From: an uncultured Lachnospira sp.
GTDB taxonomy: Bacteria; Bacillota; Clostridia; Lachnospirales; Lachnospiraceae
Direction: 5' to 3'
Assembly: GCA_934359185.1 (NCBI GenBank)
Contig: CAKRLE010000010.1
Location: forward strand, 62,001-126,000
DNA length: 64,000 nt
The notes below the pieces were generated by a model. The model made no database searches, was not told the DNA's origin, and was given only the letters and a program-made list of their open reading frames with translations. The position numbers and the translations under genes are program-made. Below, one piece after another: positions 25,329 through 34,136 of this stretch; position 1 is the stretch's first letter, and each line of letters begins with the position of its first letter.

Positions 25329-27224
25329 CTACAGACTTTCTTTCTTATCAAGCTTGTTGGCTGAAAATTCATATACACATACACCATACTTCGGTATATC
25401 GATAAGAACTGACTGATTATATCCATCACAATCTTTAGATACCGCAGTAAGTGTCTTCTTCTGATGCTTTTCATCACTGCCAAGCACCAGCTTATACTTG
25501 CCTTTGGCGGGAACGCCTACTTTGAAAGAAGCTCTTTCTACAGGCGTAAAGTTGAGTACAAATAGCAGATGCTTTTTTCCATTAGGACTTATCCTGCAGA
25601 ATGAATATATGCTGTTATCTTTGTCATCCGCATTAATCCATTTAAATCCATCCGGGTTGTAATCTGTCTTATACAGACATGGATAATCCCTGTATAGCTT
25701 ATTACATTTCTTAGTAAATTCCTGCATTTCCTTGTGGTCAGTTTCACCTAACAGATACCAGTCAAGGGACTTCTTTTCATCCCACTCATTCCACTGTCCG
25801 AACTCCTGTCCCATAAATAAAAGCTTCTTACCAGGATGACCTGTCATATACGCATAAGCAAGCTTTAAGTTAGCAAACTTATCCTCTCTCTCTCCAGGCA
25901 TCTTGCCTATCATAGAACATTTAAGATGAACAACCTCATCATGTGATAATACAAGTATAAATCTTTCACTATACGCATACACAAGACTGAAGGTCAGCTT
26001 TCCATGGTTAAACTTACGGAAATATGGATCAAGCTTCATATACTCTGTAAAATCATGCATCCATCCCATATTCCACTTAAATGTGAATCCCAGGCTGTTA
26101 TAATCATCTGGATCACCACTGACGTTCGGCCATGCTGTAGACTCCTCGGCAATAGTTATAGCCTGTGGAAATCTTACCTTCATCTGGCTGTTAAAATGCT
26201 TAAGGAAATCCATGGCTTCAAGATTGCCATTGTCACCATATTTGTTAGGAACCCAGTTGCCTGCTGTCCTGCCATAATCAAGATAAAGCATAGAAGCCAC
26301 AGCATCAACTCTGAGTCCATCCACATGATACTTGTCAACCCAGAACATTCCATTGGCAATAAGGAAGTTAGACACCTCATTCTTGCCGTAATCAAATACT
26401 TTCGTTCCCCAGTCAGGATGCTCTCCTTTTCTTGGATCAGAATATTCATATACACAGCTTCCATCAAAATTCGCAAGTCCATGTGCATCTTTTGGAAAAT
26501 GTGCTGGAACCCAGTCAAGAATAACTCCTATTCCCTTGCTGTGCATATAATCCACAAAATACATAAAATCCTTAGGTGTGCCATATCTTGCTGTCGGTGC
26601 ATAATAACCGGTTACCTGATATCCCCATGAACCATCAAAAGGATACTCAGCTATTCCCATAAGCTCAATATGAGTATAGCCCATCTCTGACACATAATCA
26701 GCAAGGTCTTTGGCTATCTCCCTGTAATTCATGAACCCATCTTCTGTTCCATCATCCTTCTTCTTCCATGAGCCGATATGACATTCATATATTGACATCG
26801 CAGACTCAAGGTGATTTTCTTTCTTCTTATTCTCAACCCACGCTGTATCTGTCCACTTAAATCCACTAAGATCTGTTATGACAGATGCTGTATCTGGTCT
26901 TAACTGTGCCCGGTTAGCATAAGGATCAGCCTTATAGAGCATCTCACCTGACTGTGATTCAATCAGATACTTATAGCATTGTCCCTCACATGCGCCAGGA
27001 ACGAACAGCTCATATACACCGCCATCTGACACTGGTGTCATGGCATACTGATCTCCATTCCATCCATTAAAATCGCCTACAACACGTACCGTTCTTGCTG
27101 CTGGTGCCCACACTACAAAATAAACGCCCTCTTTGCCATCTTTAACTGCAATGTGCGCTCCCATTTTATTATATATTTCATAATGAGTACCTTGTCCGAA
27201 TAAATATGTATCAAGCTCAGTCAT
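25329..27224 (-). CDS. glgB: 1,4-alpha-glucan branching enzyme
   Basis: It adds alpha-1,6 branches during glycogen synthesis. The N-terminal CBM48 domain (about residues 20-110, with VYFVVWAPAARTVRVVGDFNGW) is followed by the GH13 barrel. The four GH13 regions are visible: DWVPAHFPKDAHGL, DGLRVDAVASML (nucleophile Asp), ITIAEESTAWP (acid/base Glu), and VLSHDEVVH (transition-state Asp). A beta-sandwich C-terminal domain completes the enzyme; the total of 631 residues is normal. I prefer the ATG at 27224 because GAGG lies five bases upstream; an in-frame ATG at 27251 would add nine residues. No other glycogen gene is adjacent; it is transcribed alone and diverges from the MraY-like gene. Confidence 0.95.
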   Translation of the reverse strand: MTELDTYLFGQGTHYEIYNKMGAHIAVKDGKEGVYFVVWAPAARTVRVVGDFNGWNGDQYAMTPVSDGGVYELFVPGACEGQCYKYLIESQSGEMLYKADPYANRAQLRPDTASVITDLSGFKWTDTAWVENKKKENHLESAMSIYECHIGSWKKKDDGTEDGFMNYREIAKDLADYVSEMGYTHIELMGIAEYPFDGSWGYQVTGYYAPTARYGTPKDFMYFVDYMHSKGIGVILDWVPAHFPKDAHGLANFDGSCVYEYSDPRKGEHPDWGTKVFDYGKNEVSNFLIANGMFWVDKYHVDGLRVDAVASMLYLDYGRTAGNWVPNKYGDNGNLEAMDFLKHFNSQMKVRFPQAITIAEESTAWPNVSGDPDDYNSLGFTFKWNMGWMHDFTEYMKLDPYFRKFNHGKLTFSLVYAYSERFILVLSHDEVVHLKCSMIGKMPGEREDKFANLKLAYAYMTGHPGKKLLFMGQEFGQWNEWDEKKSLDWYLLGETDHKEMQEFTKKCNKLYRDYPCLYKTDYNPDGFKWINADDKDNSIYSFCRISPNGKKHLLFVLNFTPVERASFKVGVPAKGKYKLVLGSDEKHQKKTLTAVSKDCDGYNQSVLIDIPKYGVCVYEFSANKLDKKESL

Positions 27225-27466
27225 GAAAACCTCAGTTGTATCATTCTTCATGCATTATTCCATCCTTCCATATATGTATTGTTATAATTCAATTATTAAT
27301 CACGACTTTTGTGTTTTAGATTTCTTACACATTCTGTTAATCTGTTAACATTATAACATAGCATATAAAAAAAGGCTAATACTTATTTGTATGTTTCAAT
27401 TAATGTTTTTATTATTACAAATGTTGTGTTATAATCAGCGTATAACGTCAAAGGAGTAGAAATTTA

Positions 27467-28432
27467 ATGATTTACTATTTAATTGGATCAGAACATATCA
27501 GGATTCTTACATTTATTAGTGTATTATTTGCATTTGCCCTTACGTGCGCAGCCATCAGATTTGGCAAGAATACTCTTCCAAGAGATGCTGGAAGAGCATA
27601 CGCAATTAACGGCACTAAATCAGTCGGCAAGCCTAGAGGAGCCGGCATCATATTTATACTTACATTTACATTATCAAGCGTATTATTCATTCCAATGAAT
27701 GCAGAACTTATTATTTATCTTATACTTGTTCTTGCCGCCATGTTAAGCGGATACCTTGATGACAGTGCCAAGACACCATGGGGTAACCTTAAAAAAGGTC
27801 TTATAGACTTTGCGATAGCTATTATGGGAGCAGTGACATACCTTCACTACAACCCTCACACATTTGAACTTTCATTCATTCCTGATAAGATAATTACACT
27901 GAATCCTGTTGTATATGGCATTCTGATTGTCATACTCATATGGGCAAGTATCAATGTCACTAACTGCTCAGATGGTGTAGATGGTCTTTGTGGAACTCTT
28001 TCAGTTGTAACGCTTGTATCAACATACGTACTGTTCAAGTCATACGAAATTGAACCATATTTTAGACATATTCTGCTTATCATGATAGTATGTATTCTTG
28101 GATACTTATGGTTTAATGCCTCTCCAAGCCGCCTTCTTATGGGCGATGCAGGTTCGCGTGCCATTGGTCTGTTCATTGCATTTACATTTTTAAAGCTCCA
28201 CAGGCCACTCCTTTTCATACCTATGGCGCTTATGCTTATACTGGATGGTGGATTAGGATTATTCAAGGTTTCATGCATGAGATTTCTTCATCTTAAACCA
28301 CTCAAAAATATCCGCACACCAATACATGACCATATGAGAAAGAATCTCGACTGGTCAGACCCACAGGTTGTTTTCAGATTTGCAATAATCCAGGCTGTTA
28401 TCTGTATTGCAGTAATTTTCCTTGCTGTTTAG
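27467..28432 (+). CDS. MraY-family phosphosugar transferase
   Basis: An integral membrane protein of 321 residues with about ten hydrophobic helices. It belongs to the polyprenyl-phosphate phosphosugar transferases that start lipid-linked glycan synthesis. Family motifs: GKPRGAGIIF near residue 60, the SGYLDDSAK aspartate pair near 98, NCSDGVDGL near 165, and LLMGDAGSRAIG near 225. The region equivalent to the MraY APIHHHFE motif reads TPIHDHMRK, so the middle histidine is Asp. It is not in a dcw-type cluster, so it may be a paralog acting on peptidoglycan precursor or on another undecaprenyl-linked polymer. The ATG at 27467 follows AAAGGAG. A TATAAT box lies near 27429-27434. Confidence 0.85.
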   Translation: MIYYLIGSEHIRILTFISVLFAFALTCAAIRFGKNTLPRDAGRAYAINGTKSVGKPRGAGIIFILTFTLSSVLFIPMNAELIIYLILVLAAMLSGYLDDSAKTPWGNLKKGLIDFAIAIMGAVTYLHYNPHTFELSFIPDKIITLNPVVYGILIVILIWASINVTNCSDGVDGLCGTLSVVTLVSTYVLFKSYEIEPYFRHILLIMIVCILGYLWFNASPSRLLMGDAGSRAIGLFIAFTFLKLHRPLLFIPMALMLILDGGLGLFKVSCMRFLHLKPLKNIRTPIHDHMRKNLDWSDPQVVFRFAIIQAVICIAVIFLAV

Positions 28433-28472
28433 CCAGACTAAATTCTATTTAGATTTTTCTTGATATTAAGAA

Positions 28473-28617
28473 AATATGCGGTAAAAATCCAAAATCTCGT
28501 AAAAAATTGGATTTTACCGCATATTTTTTGAATTTGACCCAAAAGTCAGGTTTAGCGAAGTGTAAAACCTGCAATTTTGGATTTTTCATCGTATATTCTT
28601 CATATTCAGCCAAAATA
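28473..28617 (-). repeat. Intergenic palindromic element, copy E (reverse orientation)
   Basis: The core lies on the minus strand at 28550-28563 (CACTTCGCTAAACC), embedded in CAGGTTT/AAACCTG, which pair. The inner hairpin is the longest in the family: 28473-28493 pairs with 28508-28527 over 20 bp with one bulged A, including the arm ATGCGGT facing ACCGCAT. It separates the convergent MraY-like and exonuclease genes and may serve both as terminator. Confidence 0.8.
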
Positions 28618-28633
28618 TGTCTCCTGCAAGCTG

Positions 28634-29590
28634 CTACTTATGCCTATGGCGTGCTGCTCTCCTGTGTTCACGCTCTTTTATCTGTTTCTGACGTATCTTC
28701 TCGGCGCCTTCTTCATCAGTACATTTCATTATTCTGACAGCATAGCTTATGTCATCATCCGTCTGCTTTACCTTGAATCTGCCCTTGATAAGCCCATGCT
28801 CCTCACACATAAACAGACCATAGTACGTCTTGCTGTTAGTTGCATACCATTTGATAAGACGCTTCATAGGTCTGCCACATTTAAAACATCTGCAGGCACG
28901 TACTACCCTGTCAGAAGCGGCGGTCTCCCGCTTGGCGAATCCTTTGGATACAAACTTCTCATACTCACCAAAATTAAGATATATCTCATCCTTGCGCCGC
29001 TTAGGTATTCTGTATGTGTCTATGCTGTAAAATGCTCCAACCTTGTCAATATCAAGATGCTTCATAACCTTGGCAGTATATCTTGCATCACTGTCAGCCA
29101 TATGGAATTCTTCATCCTCCTCGATTTCAAATTCCTCTATGACACGCTGCAGTGTACTTCTTGCTTTGCCGTCCTGATACTGTATACTGTAAAGCTTCTG
29201 AAGGTCATAATATAACAAAGGCTGAGCCAGTGTATTCTCTATATTATGATATGTCATATTTCTCTGGAATTCAGTAAGATCCATGCTTCCCCATGTACAG
29301 AAAGTATACTCTTCTCCACACCACTCCAAAAAATCACTACAGACATCGGCAAAAGGTCGTCCCTTCTCATACAAGTCATCCATAGTGATTCCTAATATCT
29401 CACTTATCTTCCTGTGAAGCTTGTCATATGCAACGGGGCAGACATAAGCAGAAAATTCTCCCTGCTCATCCAGGTTCTCATCCAGCTTGACAGCTCCAAT
29501 CTGTATTATCTCAAATGGCATCATCGCCTCTGACGTCGATTTACCACCCGGACTCTGATTCCATTCAAGGTCAAATACTATATAATTCAT
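28634..29590 (-). CDS. DEDDh 3'-5' exonuclease family protein
   Basis: A predicted cytoplasmic 3'-5' exonuclease of the RNase T/DnaQ superfamily, 318 residues. The catalytic set is present: IVFDLEWN (Asp and Glu of ExoI), the Asp in CTWGSMDLTEFQ (ExoII), and FHMADSDARYT giving the H-x4-D of ExoIII. Beyond residue 190 an extra C-terminal part carries CRCFKCGRPM and a later CEEHG, which could form a zinc site, plus a very basic C-terminus that suits nucleic-acid binding. It resembles KapD/EriI-like enzymes, but the substrate is unknown. Start chosen at ATG 29590, preceded by GGGGA; an upstream TTG is less likely. It converges with the MraY-like gene. Confidence 0.87.
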   Translation of the reverse strand: MNYIVFDLEWNQSPGGKSTSEAMMPFEIIQIGAVKLDENLDEQGEFSAYVCPVAYDKLHRKISEILGITMDDLYEKGRPFADVCSDFLEWCGEEYTFCTWGSMDLTEFQRNMTYHNIENTLAQPLLYYDLQKLYSIQYQDGKARSTLQRVIEEFEIEEDEEFHMADSDARYTAKVMKHLDIDKVGAFYSIDTYRIPKRRKDEIYLNFGEYEKFVSKGFAKRETAASDRVVRACRCFKCGRPMKRLIKWYATNSKTYYGLFMCEEHGLIKGRFKVKQTDDDISYAVRIMKCTDEEGAEKIRQKQIKEREHRRAARHRHK

Positions 29591-29656
29591 CACGTTCCCC
29601 AATATAAAACTATTTTGTTAATAATTATTTTAATTATAACGTGTGCAGTGGCTTAT

Positions 29657-29664
29657 GTCGATAT
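29657..29664 (+). promoter_or_regulatory. Possible sigma-28 -10 box upstream of chemoreceptor
   Basis: GTCGATAT differs by one base from the sigma-28 -10 consensus GCCGATAT. A TAAC at 29637-29640 sits 16 bases upstream where TAAA is expected. This would leave a long leader of about 180 bases with a hairpin and tandem repeats. Confidence 0.35.
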
Positions 29665-29794
29665 TTTTTTATATATATAATAATATGATACTGACAGCTA
29701 TATCCACTTATTATTATTGTATTATTTTCCATTTAAGTGTATTATTATATTGATATAAAATGCTGTAAGCAGGATTTCCTGCAGCATAAATAAC

Positions 29795-29836
29795 CCTAAT
29801 TCATTAAACCTAATTCATTAAACCTAATTCATTAAA
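29795..29836 (+). repeat. Three exact 14-bp tandem repeats before chemoreceptor start
   Basis: CCTAATTCATTAAA occurs at 29795-29808, 29809-29822 and 29823-29836, immediately abutting the ribosome site GGAG (29837-29840). A hairpin GCAGGA/TCCTGC precedes it at about 29769-29782. Confidence 0.9.
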
Positions 29837-29852
29837 GGAGATACGAATTAAT

Positions 29853-31538
29853 ATGAAAAATAAAGCAAAAAACAAAAGAGGCACTGTCGCATTCAAAATA
29901 TGTGCACTTGTAATTGCTGCACTTATTATTTCCAATCTGACAAATATGATTCTGATTGTAAATAATTCAAGAATTATTATCCGCTCAACTGTCCAGAACA
30001 GTATGATGAGCATGGCTGAAACATCTGCCAAACTTGTATCTAATGAAATGCGTGTTAATAACAACAAGTCTTTATCCTATAATGAATATGACCGCATTCT
30101 CAAAGACACTAAACTTAAAGGTGTAGAAAGTTCTTACATCTATATCGTTTCATCTGATGGAACAATGTTGTACCACAATGACAAAGACAAGGTAGGCAAA
30201 CCAGTTGAAAACAGTGTTGTAACCAGTCTTGTTGAACAGATTAAATCAGGCAAAACACCTGCACCTGCCATAGTTGATTATGATTTTAAAGGCGTTGTAA
30301 AATATGCAGGATATGTAGTGCTTGACAACAAAGATATCGTTGTTGTCAGTGCAGATGAGGCTGATGCATTAAGTGGAATTACCAGAATAACTAATATTTC
30401 AGGCATAGTACTGCTTGGAATCCTCGTTGCTGCCATTATTATCGCATATTTTTTCAGCAGGTCAATTTCACGCCCACTCTCATCATTAAGCCTTCTTATC
30501 AAAGAAATTGCTGCTGGTAACCTGAACGTGGATTTTTCTAAAATCCGCAAATCTAACGATGAAGTCGGTCTTATTACTGAAGAAATGGAGACTATGACAA
30601 CAGCTTTAAATTCAATAATAGGCCGTATCAAACATGTTGGTAATGCAATGCATGAAGACAGCAATGAGCTTAACGAGACAAGCAGCCAGACACTTTCTGC
30701 CAACGATGAAATATCACGTGCAGTTCAGGATGTTGCTGAGGGTTCAACTAATATGGTAAATTCAATATCCAATATCAATAGTTCTCTTGAAACTATGTCT
30801 CTTGAAGCAGAGCATATTGATAACTCAGTAATAGATATTAAAAATCAGACATCATCCGTTCAGGAAAGCAGTAATGCCATGAACGAAAAGATGCACCAGA
30901 TGCAGGAAAGCAGTGAAGTAATGGATTCTGGCATAAGTGAAATATCGGCACATATCACTAAAGTAAATGAAATTGTTGATAAAGTCGGTGAAATCATCTC
31001 GGTAATTGAAGAAATATCAGAACAGACTAACCTTTTATCATTAAATGCATCTATTGAAGCTGCCCGTGCCGGTGACGCCGGAAAAGGTTTTGCCGTTGTT
31101 GCCGAAGAAATCCGTACTCTTTCTGATAATACTGCTAACGAGCTTAATAACATCAGAGAAATTATTTCTGAGCTTGTCAGTGAATGTGGCACATGCGTTG
31201 ACGATTCCAAGAAAATCGTGGAACACAACCAGCTTCAGAAAGATTCTATTAATACCGTTTTAAAAGAATTCAGTAATCTTAATTCACAGATTACATTAAC
31301 GGCTGATAAAGCTGATGATATCCAGAAACAGGTTGAACAGATGGTTCAGCTTAACAATGAAATAACCAATACAAGCGCCAGCCTTGCAGATGTCAGCTCA
31401 ACTAATGCTGCTGCATCCCAGGAGATGAACGCTAACATTGAAGAATTAAATGCTATGATGAATAATGTTACTACTATGGCTGAAAATATGAAGTCACAGG
31501 CAGATGAACTCAATGCCTCTATTGAATATTTCAAATAA
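29853..31538 (+). CDS. Methyl-accepting chemotaxis protein (Cache sensor)
   Basis: A 561-residue transmembrane chemoreceptor. Order of parts: TM1 (about residues 11-32), extracellular ligand-binding domain of single-Cache type (about 35-185, with [16 protein letters not shown] and a [15 protein letters not shown] strand), TM2 (about 190-210), HAMP linker ([17 protein letters not shown]), and the cytoplasmic signalling hairpin with tip [22 protein letters not shown], which contacts CheA and CheW. The ligand cannot be read from sequence. Ribosome site AAAGGAG. The leader holds three 14-bp repeats that touch the ribosome site. A possible sigma-28 box lies further upstream, which would place it in the flagellar regulon. 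Confidence 0.95.
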   Translation: MKNKAKNKRGTVAFKICALVIAALIISNLTNMILIVNNSRIIIRSTVQNSMMSMAETSAKLVSNEMRVNNNKSLSYNEYDRILKDTKLKGVESSYIYIVSSDGTMLYHNDKDKVGKPVENSVVTSLVEQIKSGKTPAPAIVDYDFKGVVKYAGYVVLDNKDIVVVSADEADALSGITRITNISGIVLLGILVAAIIIAYFFSRSISRPLSSLSLLIKEIAAGNLNVDFSKIRKSNDEVGLITEEMETMTTALNSIIGRIKHVGNAMHEDSNELNETSSQTLSANDEISRAVQDVAEGSTNMVNSISNINSSLETMSLEAEHIDNSVIDIKNQTSSVQESSNAMNEKMHQMQESSEVMDSGISEISAHITKVNEIVDKVGEIISVIEEISEQTNLLSLNASIEAARAGDAGKGFAVVAEEIRTLSDNTANELNNIREIISELVSECGTCVDDSKKIVEHNQLQKDSINTVLKEFSNLNSQITLTADKADDIQKQVEQMVQLNNEITNTSASLADVSSTNAAASQEMNANIEELNAMMNNVTTMAENMKSQADELNASIEYFK

Positions 31539-31608
31539 TAGTATTTACTTTATGTTAATTCCTATGTTATATTGTACTTACATGATTATATTTATAAGGA
31601 GGTCGTCC

Positions 31609-31995
31609 ATGTCAAAAAAATACATAAAACCAGCTATCTCAATAGTTTCAGATGTTGCAGAGAATGTATATGCTGCAAGCGGTTCATCTAATGGTACTGT
31701 CAATACAGGCAGCATAAGTGTAATCGACCGTTGGGGCAATACTGGTGGCAAGGCAATGTTCCAGACTGAATGGTCTTCAATTGAAGGTACTATTACTCTT
31801 AATGTAAGCTTTAACGATACTATCGATGATATTGAGACAAGTGATTCTTCTGTCCAGAAGAGCTACTCTGGCAATACGGCAACATTAACATTTGCATCAA
31901 CAATTGCAAGTCCTTTAAGGATAGGTGTTCATCTGAATCACGGAACTAACATAGACAATCTGCAGATAACAGGATCTAGTTATTCTGTTAAATAA
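31609..31995 (+). CDS. Small Ser/Thr-rich hypothetical protein
   Basis: A 128-residue protein of unknown function, chosen to start at ATG 31609 behind a perfect AAGGAGGT; the longer frame reaching back into the chemoreceptor gene is artefact. It begins MSKKYIKPAISIVSDVAENVYAASGSS. From memory, this K-K-Y-x-K-P-x-I ... VYAASG pattern recurs at the N-termini of small Lachnospiraceae proteins and could be a leader-like or sorting segment. The remainder (about residues 35-128) is a Thr/Ser/Asn-rich beta-pattern, with W-containing strands IDRWGNTGGKAMFQTEW, resembling an Ig-like or carbohydrate-binding sandwich. It has no cysteine and no hydrophobic signal. It lies 70 bases after the chemoreceptor gene. 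Confidence 0.75.
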   Translation: MSKKYIKPAISIVSDVAENVYAASGSSNGTVNTGSISVIDRWGNTGGKAMFQTEWSSIEGTITLNVSFNDTIDDIETSDSSVQKSYSGNTATLTFASTIASPLRIGVHLNHGTNIDNLQITGSSYSVK

Positions 31996-32051
31996 TTGAT
32001 TCATACAATTATCATTTTCTTATTACAGAATTTTAACATGTGAATTAAAAC

Positions 32052-32085
32052 AACCCCAGAAAGCTTGTATATGCTTTCTGGGGTT
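32052..32085. terminator. Bidirectional terminator
   Basis: AACCCCAGAAAGC (32052-32064) pairs perfectly with GCTTTCTGGGGTT (32073-32085), flanked by A- and T-rich runs. It separates the convergent small hypothetical gene and the PTS operon. Confidence 0.9.
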
Positions 32086-32115
32086 ATTCTTTTCACTTAT
32101 CAACTTAATTATTAA

Positions 32116-33585
32116 TTATTCACAAAGCTTTGAAAATGCATCAGCTACGAACTGTACTTTAGTTCCTATAATAACCTGTACTGATGTCTTGCCAGGCTTC
32201 ATAACACCTGCAACGCCTGCTGATTTAATCACCTTATCATTAACAAGACTGATGTCTTTTACCTCAAGTCTGAGTCTTGTGATGCAGTTATCAATGCTTG
32301 CGATATTTTCTTTTCCGCCGCATCCCTCAAGGATTGTCTTTGCAACGGCTACGTAATCATCATTAGCAAGTTCTGCCTTCTTTTCTGCTTCTATATCGTC
32401 ATCTTCTCTACCTGGTGTCTTAAGATCCCATTTCTTGATAGCGAAAAGGAATACAAAGTAGAATACGATAAATGCTGCGATTCCTAAAGGAATAATCAAC
32501 AATGTCCTCTGTGCTGCTGGTAGAGATGCTGAGAATAATAAATCCATCGCACCTGCTGAGAAGCTGAATCCTGCACGGAAGCCAAGAGCAACTGTAATCA
32601 TTGTGAAGATACCATAAAGTAAAGCATAGATTACATAAAGGGCTGGAGCAAGGAACATGAAAGCAAATTCGAATGGTTCTGTAACACCGCAGATAAACGC
32701 ACATATAGCGGCTGAAGTTACAAGACCAATTGCTACTTTCTTCTTAGCTGGTTTTGCACACTTAATCATTGCACAAGCTGCACCAGGTATACCAAACATC
32801 ATACATGGGAAGAATCCTGACATATACATACCAAGACTCCATGTAACATCTGCTGAAGTCTGACCTTTCCAGAAGTGCTGTAAATCACCAAGTCCAATAG
32901 TATCAAACCAGAATACATTGTTCAATGCGTGATGTAATCCTGTAGGAATTAACAGACGGTTAAGGAATGCATAGATACCTGCACCGACAACGTCTAATCC
33001 GATGATTGCTTCACCAAGAGCAACAAGTCCGCCGAAAAGTAATGGCCATACAAACAGTAATACAACAGATGCAAGAATTGAAACAAGTCCTGCAACAATT
33101 GCTACACAACGCTTTCCACTGAAGAATGACAGCCAGTCAGGAAGCTTCGTATCCTTAAACTTGTTGTAACATGTAGAACCAATTATACCAGAAAGAATTC
33201 CGATAAATGGGTTTGCAATCTTGTTGAATGCAAGTGTCTTAGTAGCACTATCTGCAATTGATGGTATAATGGTTGTAACAAATGCTGTAGAAAGAAGTGT
33301 TGTAATCATTAACCATGAAGCAAGTGCTGCAATTGCGCCGGTACCATCGTTCTTTTCCGACATACCTACACCAACACCAATTGCGAAAAGGATAGCCATG
33401 TTATCAATTAAAGCGCCACCAGCTTTTACAAGAAACAGGCCAATAAGATTTGCCGCACCATGGATTTCACCACCCTGCATTGTTGCTGGACAGAGCCAGT
33501 AACCAATACCCATGAGAATACCACAGATAGGCAGTACCGCTACGGGAAGCATTAACGCTTTTCCCAATTTTTGAAGAAATTTCAT
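32116..33585 (-). CDS. nagE: PTS N-acetylglucosamine-type EIICB component
   Basis: The membrane sugar channel and IIB phosphotransfer domain of a glucose/GlcNAc-family PTS, 489 residues. The IIC part (about residues 1-380) has many hydrophobic helices and family motifs such as GLHHALNNVFWFDTIG and the substrate-site segment FICGVTEPFEFAFMFLAP. The IIB domain (about 415-489) has its phosphocysteine in NCITRLRLEVKD. Together with the neighbouring nagA and nagB, GlcNAc is the most likely substrate. It is the last gene of the six-gene operon, 71 bases after EIIA, and ends before a strong terminator. Ribosome site AAAGGAGG. Confidence 0.93.
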   Translation of the reverse strand: MKFLQKLGKALMLPVAVLPICGILMGIGYWLCPATMQGGEIHGAANLIGLFLVKAGGALIDNMAILFAIGVGVGMSEKNDGTGAIAALASWLMITTLLSTAFVTTIIPSIADSATKTLAFNKIANPFIGILSGIIGSTCYNKFKDTKLPDWLSFFSGKRCVAIVAGLVSILASVVLLFVWPLLFGGLVALGEAIIGLDVVGAGIYAFLNRLLIPTGLHHALNNVFWFDTIGLGDLQHFWKGQTSADVTWSLGMYMSGFFPCMMFGIPGAACAMIKCAKPAKKKVAIGLVTSAAICAFICGVTEPFEFAFMFLAPALYVIYALLYGIFTMITVALGFRAGFSFSAGAMDLLFSASLPAAQRTLLIIPLGIAAFIVFYFVFLFAIKKWDLKTPGREDDDIEAEKKAELANDDYVAVAKTILEGCGGKENIASIDNCITRLRLEVKDISLVNDKVIKSAGVAGVMKPGKTSVQVIIGTKVQFVADAFSKLCE

Positions 33586-33656
33586 AAGTTTCTCCTCCTT
33601 TATGTTATTTTAAACTGGATTTTATCCAATCAGTTTCATTAGTAATCTCCCAAAGA

Positions 33657-34136
33657 TTAAGAAATCTTCAGAATTGCATCATCAAGGGAAACCTCTCCCT
33701 CTTTCAGAATACTTATATCACTATAGTCATCTGTGTTACATATAATAACAGGTGTTATTATATCCAGTCCAGCTGCCTTGATTTTGTCCAGATCCACATC
33801 AAGAAGCAAATCACCTCTTTTTACCTTGTCTCCAGAAGCAATATGGGCTGAGAAAGGCTCTCCTTTAAGTGTGACTGTATCAAGTCCAATGTGAATAAGA
33901 AGTTCTGTTCCCTGATTTGTCTTTATTGTAACCGCATGAAGCGTATCAAAGACCATTGTGACCTCGCCATCAGCTGGAGCATATACTTTACCCTCTGATG
34001 GAATTACAGCAAACCCATCACCCAGAATCTTTTCAGAAAATGTTGGGTCTGAAACCGCTGTAAGTGGAACTACTTTTCCATTACATGGAGAATAGATTGT
34101 ATTGTCCTTTGATTTTCCCTTTAAAAAACCTAACAT
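33657..34136 (-). CDS. PTS glucose-family EIIA component
   Basis: A soluble Crr-type phosphocarrier of 159 residues that passes phosphate from HPr to the EIIB domain. The beta-sandwich pattern is complete: GKVVPLTAVSDPTFSEKILGDGFAV, then PSEGKVYAPADGEV, and the active-site segment TELLIHIGLDTVTLKG, in which the His of LIHIG is phosphorylated. The other conserved active-site His is in TLHAVTIKT. It is a separate protein here, not fused to EIICB. It overlaps the end of nagA by seven bases, with ribosome site AAAGGAG, so expression is coupled. Confidence 0.93.
   Translation of the reverse strand: MLGFLKGKSKDNTIYSPCNGKVVPLTAVSDPTFSEKILGDGFAVIPSEGKVYAPADGEVTMVFDTLHAVTIKTNQGTELLIHIGLDTVTLKGEPFSAHIASGDKVKRGDLLLDVDLDKIKAAGLDIITPVIICNTDDYSDISILKEGEVSLDDAILKIS

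Noticed and set aside
26004..26630. 208-codon plus-strand frame opposite glgB
   Set aside because: Antisense to conserved GH13 catalytic regions, no ribosome site.
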